From: Flavobacteriales bacterium
GTDB taxonomy: Bacteria; Bacteroidota; Bacteroidia; Flavobacteriales_F; PHOS-HE28
Assembly (NCBI GenBank): GCA_016710685.1
Contig: JADJVC010000002.1
Span: forward strand, 310,001 to 374,000
Reading direction: 5' to 3'
DNA: 64,000 nucleotides
A program made the position numbers and the translations under genes. The notes below the pieces were generated by a model. That model had not been told where the DNA came from. It saw only the letters and a list, made by a program, of their open reading frames with translations, and made no database searches. Positions 43,234 to 53,200 of this stretch are shown one piece after another (the first letter of the stretch is position 1; the number at the start of each line of letters is the position of its first letter).

Positions 43234-44664
43234 ATGCCACAAGAATTCAAACGGTCCCTCACCCTGCTCGATGCCGTGATGCTCGTATCGGGCTCCATGA
43301 TCGGTAGCGGCATCTTCATCGTAAGCGCCGACATGATGCGGCAGCTCGGCTCGCCTTCTTGGATGCTCGCCGCATGGGTGGTGGCTGGCGTTATGACGAT
43401 CTTGGCGGCGCTGAGCTACGGCGAGCTGGCAGCGATGATGCCCAAGGCCGGCGGGCAATATGTCTACATCCAGCGCGCCTTCGGTCGGCTACCGGCGTTT
43501 ATGTACGGCTGGACATTTTTCACGGTAATACAGACCGGGCTTATTGCGGCGGTGGCGGTGGCCTTCGCGAAGTTCACGGCGGTCTTCGTGCCGGTGCTCA
43601 GCGTGGACAACATTTTACTGGACCTTGGTTTTTTGAAGATCAGCGCGGCGCAGATATTCGCCATCGCGAGCATTGTGGTGCTTACGGCGTTCAACGCACG
43701 CGGCGTGCGGAACGGCAAACTGCTGCAGACCACCTTCACACTGGCGAAGATCATCGCGTTGCTGGGCTTGGTGGTGTTGGGCCTGTGGGTTGCCAGCGGA
43801 AGCGGCGTATGGGCAAGGAACTTCAGCGTGGGCTGGGATGCGGTTAAACTTTCCGTCGGCACGGATGGCGTCGAAACGTTCACACCCTTGTTCGGCACCG
43901 CACTGCTTTCCGCGTTCGGCGTAGCCTTGGTGGGTTCGCTCTTTAGCAGTGATGCGTGGAACAACGTCACGTTTATAGCGGGTGAAGTGGACCGGCCGCA
44001 GCGCAACATTCCGTTGAGCTTGTTGCTGGGCACGGGCTTGGTAACGGTGCTTTATCTCTTGGCGAACATCGCGTACTTGTCGTTGCTGCCGGTGGCGGAC
44101 ATCCAGCATGCTGCGAGCGATCGCGTAGGCGCTGCAGCGGCGGGCATCATCTTCGGTGGTGCGGGCACGGCGATCATGGCGGCTTTGATCATGGTGAGCA
44201 CTTTCGGGTGCAACAACGGCATCATTCTTTCCGGCGCAAGGCTCTACTATGCCATGGCGAAGGACGGCTTGTTCTTCAAGAAAGCCGCACAGCTAAACAA
44301 AGCATCGGTTCCCGGTTTTGCGCTTTGGGTGCAGTGCGTTTGGGCATCCTTGCTCTGCCTCAGCGGCCGCTATGGAGACTTGCTGGAGTACACCATGTTC
44401 GCATCGCTGCTGTTCTACATCGTCACCATTGCGGGCTTGTTCCGCTTGCGGAAAAAGGAACCCCATGCAGAGCGGCCATACCGGGCGCTGGGCTACCCCG
44501 TTCTGCCTGCGTTGTACATCGCTGGCGCGGCGGCTTTCTGCCTCAACCTGCTTTGGAGCAAACCGCTTTACACCGGGCTGGGCTTGGGCATCGTGGCGTT
44601 AGGCGCTGTGGTGTATTTCTTGCGGCCAAAGACGGAAAGCGGATCAGCTGACGAGGTCGATTAG
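43234..44664 (+). CDS. APC-family amino acid permease
   Basis: This 476-residue protein has about 12 membrane helices. The first carries the substrate-binding LLDAVMLVSGSMIGSGIFIV (GSGIF), followed by SYGELAAMMPKAGGQYVYIQ and RAFGRLPAFMYGWTFFTVIQ, the conserved elements of the amino acid-polyamine-organocation superfamily. Later, SALFSSDAWNNVTFIAGEV-like sequence and PQRNIPLSLLLGTGLVTVLY match the LAT/cationic amino acid branch. It is likely an inner-membrane importer or exchanger. Substrate unknown. Confidence 0.9.
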   Translation: MPQEFKRSLTLLDAVMLVSGSMIGSGIFIVSADMMRQLGSPSWMLAAWVVAGVMTILAALSYGELAAMMPKAGGQYVYIQRAFGRLPAFMYGWTFFTVIQTGLIAAVAVAFAKFTAVFVPVLSVDNILLDLGFLKISAAQIFAIASIVVLTAFNARGVRNGKLLQTTFTLAKIIALLGLVVLGLWVASGSGVWARNFSVGWDAVKLSVGTDGVETFTPLFGTALLSAFGVALVGSLFSSDAWNNVTFIAGEVDRPQRNIPLSLLLGTGLVTVLYLLANIAYLSLLPVADIQHAASDRVGAAAAGIIFGGAGTAIMAALIMVSTFGCNNGIILSGARLYYAMAKDGLFFKKAAQLNKASVPGFALWVQCVWASLLCLSGRYGDLLEYTMFASLLFYIVTIAGLFRLRKKEPHAERPYRALGYPVLPALYIAGAAAFCLNLLWSKPLYTGLGLGIVALGAVVYFLRPKTESGSADEVD

Positions 44665-44708
44665 CTGATTAGCTGATGGGTGCGCTTGGCCCGCCGCCAC
44701 GCGGCCTC

Positions 44709-44748
44709 GATCCTGTCAATCCTGAAATCCTGTCAATAATCCTCGTCC
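44709..44748. repeat. Short intergenic repeat copy A
   Basis: The text tcctgtcaatcctgaaatcc (44711-44730) and its continuation resembles 63141-63181 (aatcttgtaaatcctgtaat and on), with both ending in a cytosine-rich ttgtcc/cgtcc. The gap 44665-44870 holds no gene. Confidence 0.5.
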
Positions 44749-44870
44749 ATTCCGAAATAGGAAATTCAATTTGCGTTGTATTCGTGGCGTATCCGTAGCG
44801 CCGTTGCGGTAAAGACAAGACCTGTATCCAAAAGATCTTCCATCTTGCGAGACCCAAATCCCTAACGCAC

Positions 44871-46283
44871 ATGTCCCTCAGCATCACCTTCCACGGCGCC
44901 GCCGGCATGGTAACCGGATCCAAGCACTTGTTGGACCTTCCCAACGGCCAACGGCTGTTGTTGGACTGTGGCATGTTCCAAGGCGAAGGACCTTCCAGCG
45001 ACGCGAAGAACAGGCGTTTCGGTTTCGACCCGAAGAGCATTGACGCCTTGGTGCTCTCGCATGCGCACATCGACCACAGCGGCCTCATCCCACGCTTGGT
45101 CGCGGAAGGTTTTTCAGGACCGATCTACGCCACGGAAGCCACGCGGGACCTGTGCAAGATCCTTTTGGCGGATAGCGCATACATCCAGGAGAACGATTAT
45201 CGCTTCGATGCCAAGCGCGCAAAAAAGCAGGACCGTGCCATGACGGAGATCGGGCCACTATACACTGCTGCTGACGTGGAGCCGGCGTTGGAACTCTTTC
45301 AGTTGGTGCCATACGGCACGGCCACTGAAGTGCTGCCTGGCGTAATGCTCACGTTTATCGATGCGGGGCACATTCTCGGCAGCGCATCCGTGCATCTCAC
45401 GGTGAAAAGCAAGGAAGGTGTGCGACGTATCACGTTCAGCGGCGACGTGGGGCGCTATGTGGACCGTCTGCTGCCGGATCCGAAGGCCTTTCCACAAGCG
45501 GACGTCATTATTTGCGAAAGCACCTACGGCGATCGCGACCATGCCGAAATGAGCGGCTCCGTTCAGGAATTGCTAGGGCATGTACAGCGCGTATGCGTGG
45601 AGCAGCAAGGGCGGCTCATCATACCCGCGTTTAGCGTGGGGCGCACGCAGGAAATCTTGTACGTCCTCAATCACGCTTTCAACGAAGGGAAGCTGCCGCG
45701 TGTGCCGGTTTTCGTGGATAGTCCGCTTTCGATCAATGCAACGGCGATCTACCGCAAGCACTCGGACTTGCTGCAGGCGGACATCCGCGAGGAACTTAAA
45801 AGCGACTCGGACCTGTTCGGCTTTCCCGGTGTAGAGTTTGTGCGCGATGCATCACGGAGCAAGCAGTTGAACTCGAGCAAGGGACCTAGCATCACCATAG
45901 CGGCCAGTGGCATGATGGACGCGGGTCGGATCCGGCACCATCTGCTGCACGGCTTGCCGGATGCGAACAACGCGGTGCTCATCGTTGGTTTTTGCGCACC
46001 GGGGACCTTTGGCGCGAAGTTGCTTGAAAAGCCTTCCGAGGTCCACATGTTCGGCGAGACCGTTCCAGTGCGGGCGGCCATTTTGCGCATGGAAAGCTAC
46101 AGTGCACACGCGGACCGCAACGAGCTGCTGCGTTGGATCGGATGCCAGGATCCGTCCCTGGTAAAGCGCGTGTTTTTAGTCCACGGCGTGGACCATTCGC
46201 TCAATGGCTTGCGCGAACTGTACATGGAACACGGCTTCCGGAAGATCGACATTCCGAGGCAGGGAGAGCGGTTTGAGATCTGA
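44871..46283 (+). CDS. MBL-fold beta-CASP metallo-hydrolase (RNA-processing type)
   Basis: The product has 470 residues. Metallo-beta-lactamase motifs are LSITFHGAAGMVTGSKHLLD, VLSHAHIDHSGLIPRLVAEG (H-x-H-x-D-H), FIDAGHILGSASVHL and FSGDVGRYVDRLLPDPKAF. The beta-CASP part (about 200-390) has IIPAFSVGRTQEILYVLN and PSITIAASGMMDAGRIRHHL, and a final IGCQDPSLVKRVFLVHGVDH. This layout is that of the YSH1/CPSF73-like and RNase J-related exonucleases; the substrate is likely RNA. It ends four bases from the convergent kynA. Confidence 0.9.
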   Translation: MSLSITFHGAAGMVTGSKHLLDLPNGQRLLLDCGMFQGEGPSSDAKNRRFGFDPKSIDALVLSHAHIDHSGLIPRLVAEGFSGPIYATEATRDLCKILLADSAYIQENDYRFDAKRAKKQDRAMTEIGPLYTAADVEPALELFQLVPYGTATEVLPGVMLTFIDAGHILGSASVHLTVKSKEGVRRITFSGDVGRYVDRLLPDPKAFPQADVIICESTYGDRDHAEMSGSVQELLGHVQRVCVEQQGRLIIPAFSVGRTQEILYVLNHAFNEGKLPRVPVFVDSPLSINATAIYRKHSDLLQADIREELKSDSDLFGFPGVEFVRDASRSKQLNSSKGPSITIAASGMMDAGRIRHHLLHGLPDANNAVLIVGFCAPGTFGAKLLEKPSEVHMFGETVPVRAAILRMESYSAHADRNELLRWIGCQDPSLVKRVFLVHGVDHSLNGLRELYMEHGFRKIDIPRQGERFEI

Positions 46284-46287
46284 CGGT

Positions 46288-47289
46288 TCAGTTCGCGAAT
46301 TTCACGGCCTTCTTCAACGTTTCCGGCAAGGGCGGCAATTTGCGGCGCTCGAAGAGGAAGCTGCTGAGGTCCGCGATCTCGCTGAAAACGTGGTGGCTGT
46401 CCATGGCGCCTTTCAGATAGGATTGTCCGGTGCTTCCGCCGGTGCCGACACGTAGGCCGATCATGCGGTGTACCATGCTGATGTGCCGCGCGCGCCACGA
46501 GGCCATCACGGTGTCGATGTCGAGCAATGAATCCAAGAAGCGGAACGCTTGTTGAAAGACCGGTTCGTCGCGGTAGAGCATGATGAAAAGTGCGCTGCGT
46601 GCGGCTGCGGGGGAGAAGTGCCGTTCCGGCGAACCTTCCACGAAGATCTTCTTCCACATTGCCGCGTTGCCTTCTTCGCCTTTTACCAAACTGTCCACAT
46701 AGAGTTTTTCCAAGCGCTCGAAAAAATTCGTTTCGCCGGGCCAAAACTTCGCGTCGAGAAATGGCATGCGCTCCAACCACTTGTTCACGAGGTCAAGCAG
46801 CGTGGGTTCATTTTCCAATGCTTCGATCTGCGCTTTGTGATCCGGTCGTAGCTGGCTGGTATAGTATTGCTTACCGAAGCGGGCTTCCATGCGCAGGCCC
46901 AAACGGGCTTCCAGAATTTTGAACTGCATGCTTTGGAAACCGCTGGCGGGGCGAAGCAGATCGCGGAAATCCAGGAAGTCCAAGGGCGTCATGGTCTCAA
47001 TGATCTCCCATTGGTGAACGAGCACATCGAGGATCGTCTTCACGCGTTGAAGGCGGTGAACGGCGATGTTCAACTCACCGCCATTGTCGTCCACTTCCTT
47101 GTTCTTGAAGATCTCCATCACGCTGCTTACCTCATACAGCACCTGCTTGAACCACAATTCATAGGCCTGATGGATGATGATGAAGAGCATCTCATCGTGC
47201 GCCTTCACGCCCACCTTGTCGCTTTCGGGGGCTTGTGCGCCGAGGATCTTGTCGAGTTGCAGGTAGTCCGGGTAATACACGTTGCTCAT
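46288..47289 (-). CDS. kynA: Tryptophan 2,3-dioxygenase
   Basis: This 333-residue protein is a heme enzyme that opens the indole ring of L-tryptophan to N-formylkynurenine, the first step of the kynurenine pathway. Family features are YYPDYLQLDKILGAQ, DEMLFIIIHQAYELWFKQVL (with the substrate-carboxylate Arg partner region and the heme-pocket His), ETMTPLDFLDFRDLLRPASG, FQSMQFKILEARLGLR, and the C-terminal heme-ligand region ISMVHRMIGLRVGTGGSTGQ. No other kynurenine gene is in the window. The family is usually 280-400 residues. Confidence 0.95.
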   Translation of the reverse strand: MSNVYYPDYLQLDKILGAQAPESDKVGVKAHDEMLFIIIHQAYELWFKQVLYEVSSVMEIFKNKEVDDNGGELNIAVHRLQRVKTILDVLVHQWEIIETMTPLDFLDFRDLLRPASGFQSMQFKILEARLGLRMEARFGKQYYTSQLRPDHKAQIEALENEPTLLDLVNKWLERMPFLDAKFWPGETNFFERLEKLYVDSLVKGEEGNAAMWKKIFVEGSPERHFSPAAARSALFIMLYRDEPVFQQAFRFLDSLLDIDTVMASWRARHISMVHRMIGLRVGTGGSTGQSYLKGAMDSHHVFSEIADLSSFLFERRKLPPLPETLKKAVKFAN

Positions 47290-47309
47290 TTCGGAAAACG
47301 GTTAAGCGC

Positions 47310-47317
47310 CAAATGTA
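47310..47317 (-). promoter_or_regulatory. Possible -7 box of kynA
   Basis: TACATTTG on the minus strand fits TAnnTTTG and lies 20 bases upstream of the kynA ATG. A convincing -33 element is not obvious, so this is a weak call. Confidence 0.35.
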
Positions 47318-47369
47318 GCGGGGCCATGCTTGAGCGGATTGATATTGATCAGTTCAATACCTTGCGGTC

Positions 47370-47912
47370 ATGAAAATGCGAAAGCCCCTATACACTTTGT
47401 TGACCGGCTTTTTGATGCCGGCACTTTTGCAAGCCCAAGTTCCTGATTCGGTCGTGGTGACTGAAAGTCCGGCTGAAGTAGAAAGCCCGGCAGAGATCAT
47501 TGAAGCTCCTAGCGATGCGGCGCAACGCGTTTTCGACAACGGTTTCCGGCAGCCTGCGGATTCCATTTGGGAGATGGCGGCATTGCGGGTGCAGCCGGAA
47601 TTCCCCGGCGGGCAGCGGGAGATGATGCGTTACATGCAACGCACCATATCGTATCCTGCGGAGGAAGAAGCGGCCGGCGTGGAAGGCCGGGTATTCGTGC
47701 AGTTCGTAGTGGACAAAACCGGCAAGGTGACCGATGTGGAAGTGAAACGCGGCGTAAGCCATGGCTTGGACGCAGAGGCGGTTCGCGCTGTGCGGGCCAT
47801 GCCGAATTGGACTCCGGGTATGCTGCAAGATCGGCCGGTGCGGGTGCGGTATGTGTTGCCGATCATGTTCAAGATGGCAGAGCCGGTTGAAGAAGCTCCC
47901 GAAGGTCAGTGA
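47370..47912 (+). CDS. TonB C-terminal domain protein (periplasmic)
   Basis: The product has 180 residues with an N-terminal signal-like segment (LYTLLTGFLMPALLQAQ). A Glu/Pro/Ser-rich stretch follows, and then a TonB_C domain: QPEFPGGQREMMRYMQRTIS, VEGRVFVQFVVDKTGKVTDV, EVKRGVSHGLDAEAVRAVRA, then MPNWTPGMLQDRPVRVRYVL. It is shorter than a full TonB. It may contact outer-membrane receptors such as that at 40020-42890, but the membrane helix is a cleavable signal rather than an anchor, so energy transfer is doubtful. Confidence 0.85.
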   Translation: MKMRKPLYTLLTGFLMPALLQAQVPDSVVVTESPAEVESPAEIIEAPSDAAQRVFDNGFRQPADSIWEMAALRVQPEFPGGQREMMRYMQRTISYPAEEEAAGVEGRVFVQFVVDKTGKVTDVEVKRGVSHGLDAEAVRAVRAMPNWTPGMLQDRPVRVRYVLPIMFKMAEPVEEAPEGQ

Positions 47913-47941
47913 TATCGATCGCTGTTTCGTTCGCCCAAAAC

Positions 47942-47976
47942 AAAAACGGCCCGGAGATCTTCTCCGGGCCGTTTTT
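47942..47976. terminator. Bidirectional intrinsic terminator
   Basis: A perfect 16-base stem (aaaaacggcccggaga at 47942-47957 with its complement at 47961-47976) has a 3-base loop and A/T tracts on both sides. It lies between convergent genes ending at 47912 (plus) and 47995 (minus). Confidence 0.93.
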
Positions 47977-47994
47977 ATTTCGAATTCAGTTGGC

Positions 47995-48420
47995 TTACTC
48001 GGCCGACTTGGTCTTGTTCTTATCGTGACGCTCCTGCATGCGCTCCTTGCCTTTCTCGCGCATTTCACCTTGCATCTTCTGCCACTCGGTCATCTGCTCA
48101 GGGGTGAGCACAACTTTCAATTCGGCGTTCTTCTTGGCAGTCACTTCTTTCAACTTGGCGCGATCGGCTTCGCGATCCACCGTTTCTCCAGCCGCCTTGT
48201 TTGCCTTACGCTCTTCCATTGATGCTTTCATCTCGGCAGCATAACGGTCGTTGATGTCGGCGACCTTGGTCTTCTGGTCGTCGTTCAATTTCAGGCGGGT
48301 GGTCATTTGCTCGGTGAGGTTTTCCGCGCGGGCCGAACCGTCACCTTTCATGTTGTCTTGGGCCATGGTCGCGCTTCCCATCAGGGTGGCGAAGGCCAAC
48401 GTCATCATCAGTTTGTTCAT
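47995..48420 (-). CDS. Small secreted charged helical protein (Spy/DUF4890-like)
   Basis: The product has 141 residues from ATG 48420, preceded by AAGGGAAAAA as a binding site, with a signal peptide (KLMMTLAFATLMGSATMAQ). The mature protein is very rich in Lys, Glu, Met and Gln in long helices (LNDDQKTKVADINDRYAAEM, LKVVLTPEQMTEWQKMQGEM, REKGKERMQERHDKNKTKSA). This pattern, with the LTPEQ motif, is like Spy/CpxP-type or LTxxQ periplasmic chaperone proteins. Function is inferred. It is followed by a strong terminator. Confidence 0.7.
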   Translation of the reverse strand: MNKLMMTLAFATLMGSATMAQDNMKGDGSARAENLTEQMTTRLKLNDDQKTKVADINDRYAAEMKASMEERKANKAAGETVDREADRAKLKEVTAKKNAELKVVLTPEQMTEWQKMQGEMREKGKERMQERHDKNKTKSAE

Positions 48421-48647
48421 TTTTTCCCTTGGTTTAATGGGTTCGAAAGATAAATCGCCAATACCGTGCCAAAGGTGTGCAAGGGTTCCCAAAATTCCCA
48501 CTATTTCCGGGAGCTTGTTGGGGATTTGGGGAATTCCCACCGCGCTTTATGGCTCCTTCAACTGCTGTTTTTTCGCCGTACAGCGTGTAGAAATGGGTGT
48601 TCGTCGAAAAAATCCTCCGCGGCCCGGCGTTTGGTGGCACACTGTGG

Positions 48648-49061
48648 ATGGAACAGATGGAAACCTTGGATTTTGCACACGTCGACATGCCCGCTGTACT
48701 GCTGGTGGATGACAACAAGGACCTGTTGTGGCTCATGGCGAACTTCCTGAAACGCGGTGGTTTTATGGTACACACGCTGGACCATGCGCCCACGGTGAAA
48801 GAGGTGGGGAACTTTGCCCCCGTGGTCATCTTTTTGGACGTGGAGATAGGAAGGCAGAACGGGGTGGACACTTGCTTAAGTATCAAAGGGGATGCGAAGC
48901 TCGCGCGAACGCCCGTAGTTCTGGTTTCCAGCCACACCAACGACCGGTTGCGCGAAGAGGCTGCCAGATGCGGTGCGGACGGATACCTGCAAAAACCAGT
49001 AGAGCCCGGAGTTTTGATCGGTCTGGCGCAACGTTACGCCGAAATGTATCGAGCAGCTTAA
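48648..49061 (+). CDS. Single-domain response regulator (CheY-like)
   Basis: The product has 137 residues from ATG 48648; a further ATG at 48657 is possible. The receiver fold starts VLLVDDNKDLLWLMANFLKR with the acidic pair. The phospho-acceptor Asp is in VVIFLDVEIGRQNG, and the conserved Lys in DGYLQKPVEPGVL. It has no output domain. No sensor kinase gene is adjacent; the hybrid kinases at 31058-32593 and 50204-54805 could act on it. The 48421-48647 gap upstream has no gene. Confidence 0.88.
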   Translation: MEQMETLDFAHVDMPAVLLVDDNKDLLWLMANFLKRGGFMVHTLDHAPTVKEVGNFAPVVIFLDVEIGRQNGVDTCLSIKGDAKLARTPVVLVSSHTNDRLREEAARCGADGYLQKPVEPGVLIGLAQRYAEMYRAA

Positions 49062-49068
49062 TCGGTGG

Positions 49069-49827
49069 CTATCCGAAAATTGCATTCAGCAGGCCCGCCA
49101 GGCGGATGCCGCCCTTCAGCATTTGTTGTTCCACCAACGGCCAGTTTTCATACTTGTAATCGTAGCCAAGGTCCGCGCCCTGTTCTGGCGGATAGATCTG
49201 CTGTCGGAAGCCTGTGTTCTCCTGTGCCCAATCAGCAGCTTTGCCGCGTACCATCTGCTGCATTTGCGCATTGTCCACGTGGTCCAATGCAGCGGCCAAT
49301 TCTGAATAGCTCAGGGCTTCCTCGTCTATCATGCCGCTGTCCCAAACGCGGTGCAGGTTGCTGCCCTTTTTGAACCATTGTACTTGGAAAGAGTTACCGC
49401 CCTTGTCGTCGCCTCGCCCTACGTGCAGGGGTTGGTGCAGATCGCCGACCAAGTGGATCAACACTTTCAAACAAAACTGTTGGCGTGCGGGGGAAAGCGT
49501 ATCGCTTTTCAACGCCATTACCATACGGTTGATCGCTTCCACGGCGTCGCCATTCGGGTTTTTTTCCGCAGCGGCGTAGGTGCTTCCGTCGGGAACGGTG
49601 ACCCAATGCCAATCACGCATGTAGTCATAGGTACGGTCGCTCCGCACGTCGTCCATCCACGTTGCGGCCATGGCCATGGACTCATCGCCGAGGATGCGGT
49701 GAACGGCTTTTTGGGCTTTTGGTGAAAGGTGGTCTTCAGCGATCTGGCCAACGACGCGATGGCCGGTTGGTCCCCAAGCGAAGGAGGTGATGGGAAGAAG
49801 GATGAAGGTGGATATCAGGGTGCGCAT
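49069..49827 (-). CDS. Secreted S1/P1-type nuclease
   Basis: The product has 252 residues with a signal peptide (TLISTFILLPITSFA) cut before Trp in FAWGPTGHRVVGQIAEDHLS. The zinc ligands include that N-terminal Trp and the His of GHRVVG, YMRDWHWV, HLVGDLHQPLHVGRGDDKGG and a final Asp/His set. S1/P1 nucleases hydrolyse single-stranded DNA and RNA, and also 3'-nucleotides, with three zinc ions. It is likely periplasmic or extracellular, for nutrient scavenging. It lies eight bases from the convergent response regulator. Confidence 0.9.
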   Translation of the reverse strand: MRTLISTFILLPITSFAWGPTGHRVVGQIAEDHLSPKAQKAVHRILGDESMAMAATWMDDVRSDRTYDYMRDWHWVTVPDGSTYAAAEKNPNGDAVEAINRMVMALKSDTLSPARQQFCLKVLIHLVGDLHQPLHVGRGDDKGGNSFQVQWFKKGSNLHRVWDSGMIDEEALSYSELAAALDHVDNAQMQQMVRGKAADWAQENTGFRQQIYPPEQGADLGYDYKYENWPLVEQQMLKGGIRLAGLLNAIFG

Positions 49828-50203
49828 GGGTGCGAAGTTCGGTGATCATTGAAAGCTTTGCGTTGGAAAGATTTCATTGCGTGGCGTTTTGTCCACGCCG
49901 AAGAGCGGGCTCCGGATTTGGTGCACGATGGCAAAACCCATAAAATGCGGACGGCTTATCGATCCGAAAAGGGACTGCGCCCTGTGCATACGGTTTCTCG
50001 TGTCTTTTAGACCAGTCCAAGCCAAGCGGCGCCCGCCATTCTGCGAGGACGGAAGCTGGTTAACTGCATCACCAGAAGTGCGGACTTGCGAAAATTATCT
50101 CCATGATCATGCGTAGTCCATAGGGGCAGTCTCTGCATACCTTAGCTCCCTCAGTGTTCCGGAGGTGCTCCACCCACGCAAACCCGGTCCGCTGCACGTT
50201 ACT
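49828..50203. other. Intergenic region without a credible gene
   Basis: This gap separates the S1/P1 nuclease (minus) from the giant sensor gene (plus) and must hold both promoters. Short open frames (for example 49877-50116) show no signature and no binding site. I see no strong hairpin. Confidence 0.5.
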
Positions 50204-53200
50204 ATGCCAGAGTATTACCCTGATGCCTTGCCGGAACAAATAGTTTTGGAATTGGCGGCCGAACTGATGAAGGTGGGGCCGCCGCAAGTGCTTTCCTGGA
50301 TCCAGGAGAAACGCTTGAAGTCCGTTCAAATGAACGGTGATGCGGTGTTGTTTGAGCGTGGCGAAGTGCTGCGCTTTCTGGGTGAGTTGGATGTGGAGCG
50401 CAGTGGGCAACCCAAACCGTTCCCGGTCGTTGCCATCGGTTCCTCCGCTGGTGGATTGGAAGCGGTGACCGAACTGTTGGAGGGTTTGGAGACAGACCTT
50501 GAGATGGCCTACGTGGTAATCTCCCATTTGGACCCGGAACACGAAAGTCCATTGCCGGGGCGCTTACAAAAGCGGACGGCGATGCCCATACATACTGTGG
50601 TGGACGGCATGCGCATAAAACCGGACCACGTCTATGTGATCCCGCCAAACGCCAACATGGGCATTGTGGACGGCGTACTTACGCTCCGCAAGCCGCGCAA
50701 CACATCGAAGAAAGGCTTCCACCCGATCAACGAGTTCATGGTCGCTTTGGCTGAGGCCTACCAGATGAACGCCATCGGGGTGGTCCTTTCGGGCACGGCC
50801 ACCGATGGCACCCTGGGGCTAAAGGCGATCAAGGCCGGTGGCGGCTGGACGTTTGCGCAGGACGAAAGCGCAACGTATTACGACATGCCGCGCCACGCGC
50901 AGGAGGCGGGAGCAGTGGATTTCGTGCTTTCGCCGGCTGCGATCGCAGCCCAAGTCGCTGTGCTCCGCAGGCATCCGGTGATGGAAGTGGGCACGGTAGC
51001 CACGGAAGACTTTCCCACACTGGGCCTTCAGGACATCCTGTCGCAGGTACGCCAGCGTTCCGGAGTGGATTTCAACCAGTACAAACGGGCCACCGTCCTG
51101 CGCAGGGTACTGCGCCGGCTGGTGCTCCATAAGCTGCGGGATTATGAAAGCTACGCCCAGTTGTTGAAAGATGATCCGCACGAAGCGGACCTGCTTTTCG
51201 ACGACCTGTTGATCAACGTCACGTCATTTTTCCGCGAGGGGCGTTTCCATGAAACCTTGAAACAGCGGATCCTGCCGGAATTGTTGGGCGGAGATGCCCG
51301 CGAGCACGCGTTGCGCATTTGGGTGGCCGGTTGCTCCAGTGGTGAGGAGGCGGTCTCCATCGCGATCACTGTGCTGGAGTTTTTCCGTTCCGACGGACGG
51401 ATGCCACCTGTTCAGATCTTCGCCACCGACCTCGATCCCAAAATGGTGGAAAAGGCCCGCATCGGCATCTACGGAAAGGCGGCCATGGAAAGTGTCGCGC
51501 CTGCGATCATGGCACGCTATTTCACCAAGTTGGAGACCGGCTACCAAGTGGTAAAATCCATCAGGGACCTGTGCGTCTTCGCGCAGCACGACCTGTTGAA
51601 GGATCCCCCGTTCTCGCGCATCGACTTGATCAGTTGCCAGAACGTAATGATCTATTTGAACAATGCAGCGCAGCACAAGGTGTTGCATAATTTCCACTAC
51701 GCACTGTTGCCGAAAGGCTTCCTGGCATTGGGCCGTTCCGAGTCCGTGAACTCCGCCGGTGACCTCTTCACTCCCGGGGGCAAAGAGGACAAACTTTACA
51801 CCAAACGCAAGACGGCCGCCGCTGTGCATTTCAGTAGTTTGGGCCGGCGAAAAGAGCCCAAGGACCAGCTCGGACGCGAGCGGCAGGACCGCATCGGGGA
51901 CGCAAGAACGGCCAAGGGTTCCGAGCTGGACCAAGAGGCCGAACGGCTGCTGCTGCACCGGCATGTGCCCGCCAGCATGGTAGTGAACCAAGACTTGGAG
52001 GTGTTGCGTTTCCGCGGTGAAACGGCTCCTTATCTGGCTCCCCATGCGGGCAAGGCCAGCTTGAATCTTTTGAAGCTCGTGCGGGAGGACCTCGTATTCG
52101 AGCTGCGTGGCTTGTTCCGCAAGGTGAAAGAAGACCATGCCCCCATTTCGCGCAGCGGCTTGCAGATCGAAGTGGACGGGGTGGTCCGGAACGTGAGCAT
52201 CGAGGTGGCCCCGATGCGCACAGAGGGAGTTGAGGACCATTTCCTGGTCGTATTCCTGGATGATAAAGCATTCGGAAAGCGCACGACACCCTTGTTGCCT
52301 TTGGAATCTGACGGCGAACAGGAAGCCAAGGACCGGCGCATTGCGATGCTGGAGCGGGAAGTGCGTGACGTGCGCGACCAGATGCGCTTGCTGTTGGAAG
52401 AGGCAGAGGGCAAGAGCGACCAATTGCAGAGCGCCCATGAGGAAATGCTTTCCGGCAATGAAGAGTTGCAGAGCATGAACGAAGAGCTGGAGACCAGCAA
52501 GGAGGAACTGCAAAGCACCAACGAAGAGCTGACCACCATCAATGATGAGCTGATCCAACGGCAGGACGAGCTGAAGGAATCCCGTGATTATGCGGAAGGC
52601 ATCATCGGTACCATCAGCACTCCGCTGGTGGTTTTGAATTCGAGCCTCCGCATACGCCGGGCGAATGCTGCATTCTACAAGGCTTTCCGGACCACGCACG
52701 AAGAGACGGAGGGCATGCTGCTGCAAGAGCTCGGTAACCACCAATGGGATGCATCAGCATTGCGGAAACAATTGATGGACGTTCTGCACCATGGAATGGA
52801 AATGCGGGATTTCGAGGTGAAACACGAGCCTGCCGGGGCAGAAGAACGGACCTTCCAGCTAAGCGCGCGCCGGATCGTGCATTTGGGTCCAAAGCAGCGG
52901 CTGCTCGTCACCTTGGAGGATGTGACCGAGCAACGCAGCACCACTGAAGGGCTCAACCGCTTGGCAGCCATCGTTACCAACAGCAGCGACGCTGTGCTCA
53001 GTTTGGACTTGCAAGGCCGGGTGACTTCCTGGAACCCGGGTGCGGAGCACCTTTTCGGGTGGACCACCAAGGAAATGACGGGCCAACCCTTGGACCGGTT
53101 ACTACCTGCGGACCGCACCGGCGAGGTGCAACGATTGATCGAGCGCGTCAAGGGGGGTGAGCGCATCCACTTCTTCGAGACCGAACGAAAGCATAAGGAC

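Noticed and set aside
47358..47365. A taccttgc box just before the TonB_C gene.
   Set aside because: It lies only five bases from the ATG and deviates from the consensus, so transcription would start inside the gene.
49877..50116. A 79-codon frame in the gap before the giant sensor.
   Set aside because: No motif and no ribosome binding site; the composition is not like neighbouring genes.
51224..52744. A 506-codon open frame on the minus strand inside the giant sensor gene.
   Set aside because: It is antisense to recognised CheR and coiled-coil sequence and has a histidine/glutamine-rich composition typical of shadow frames.
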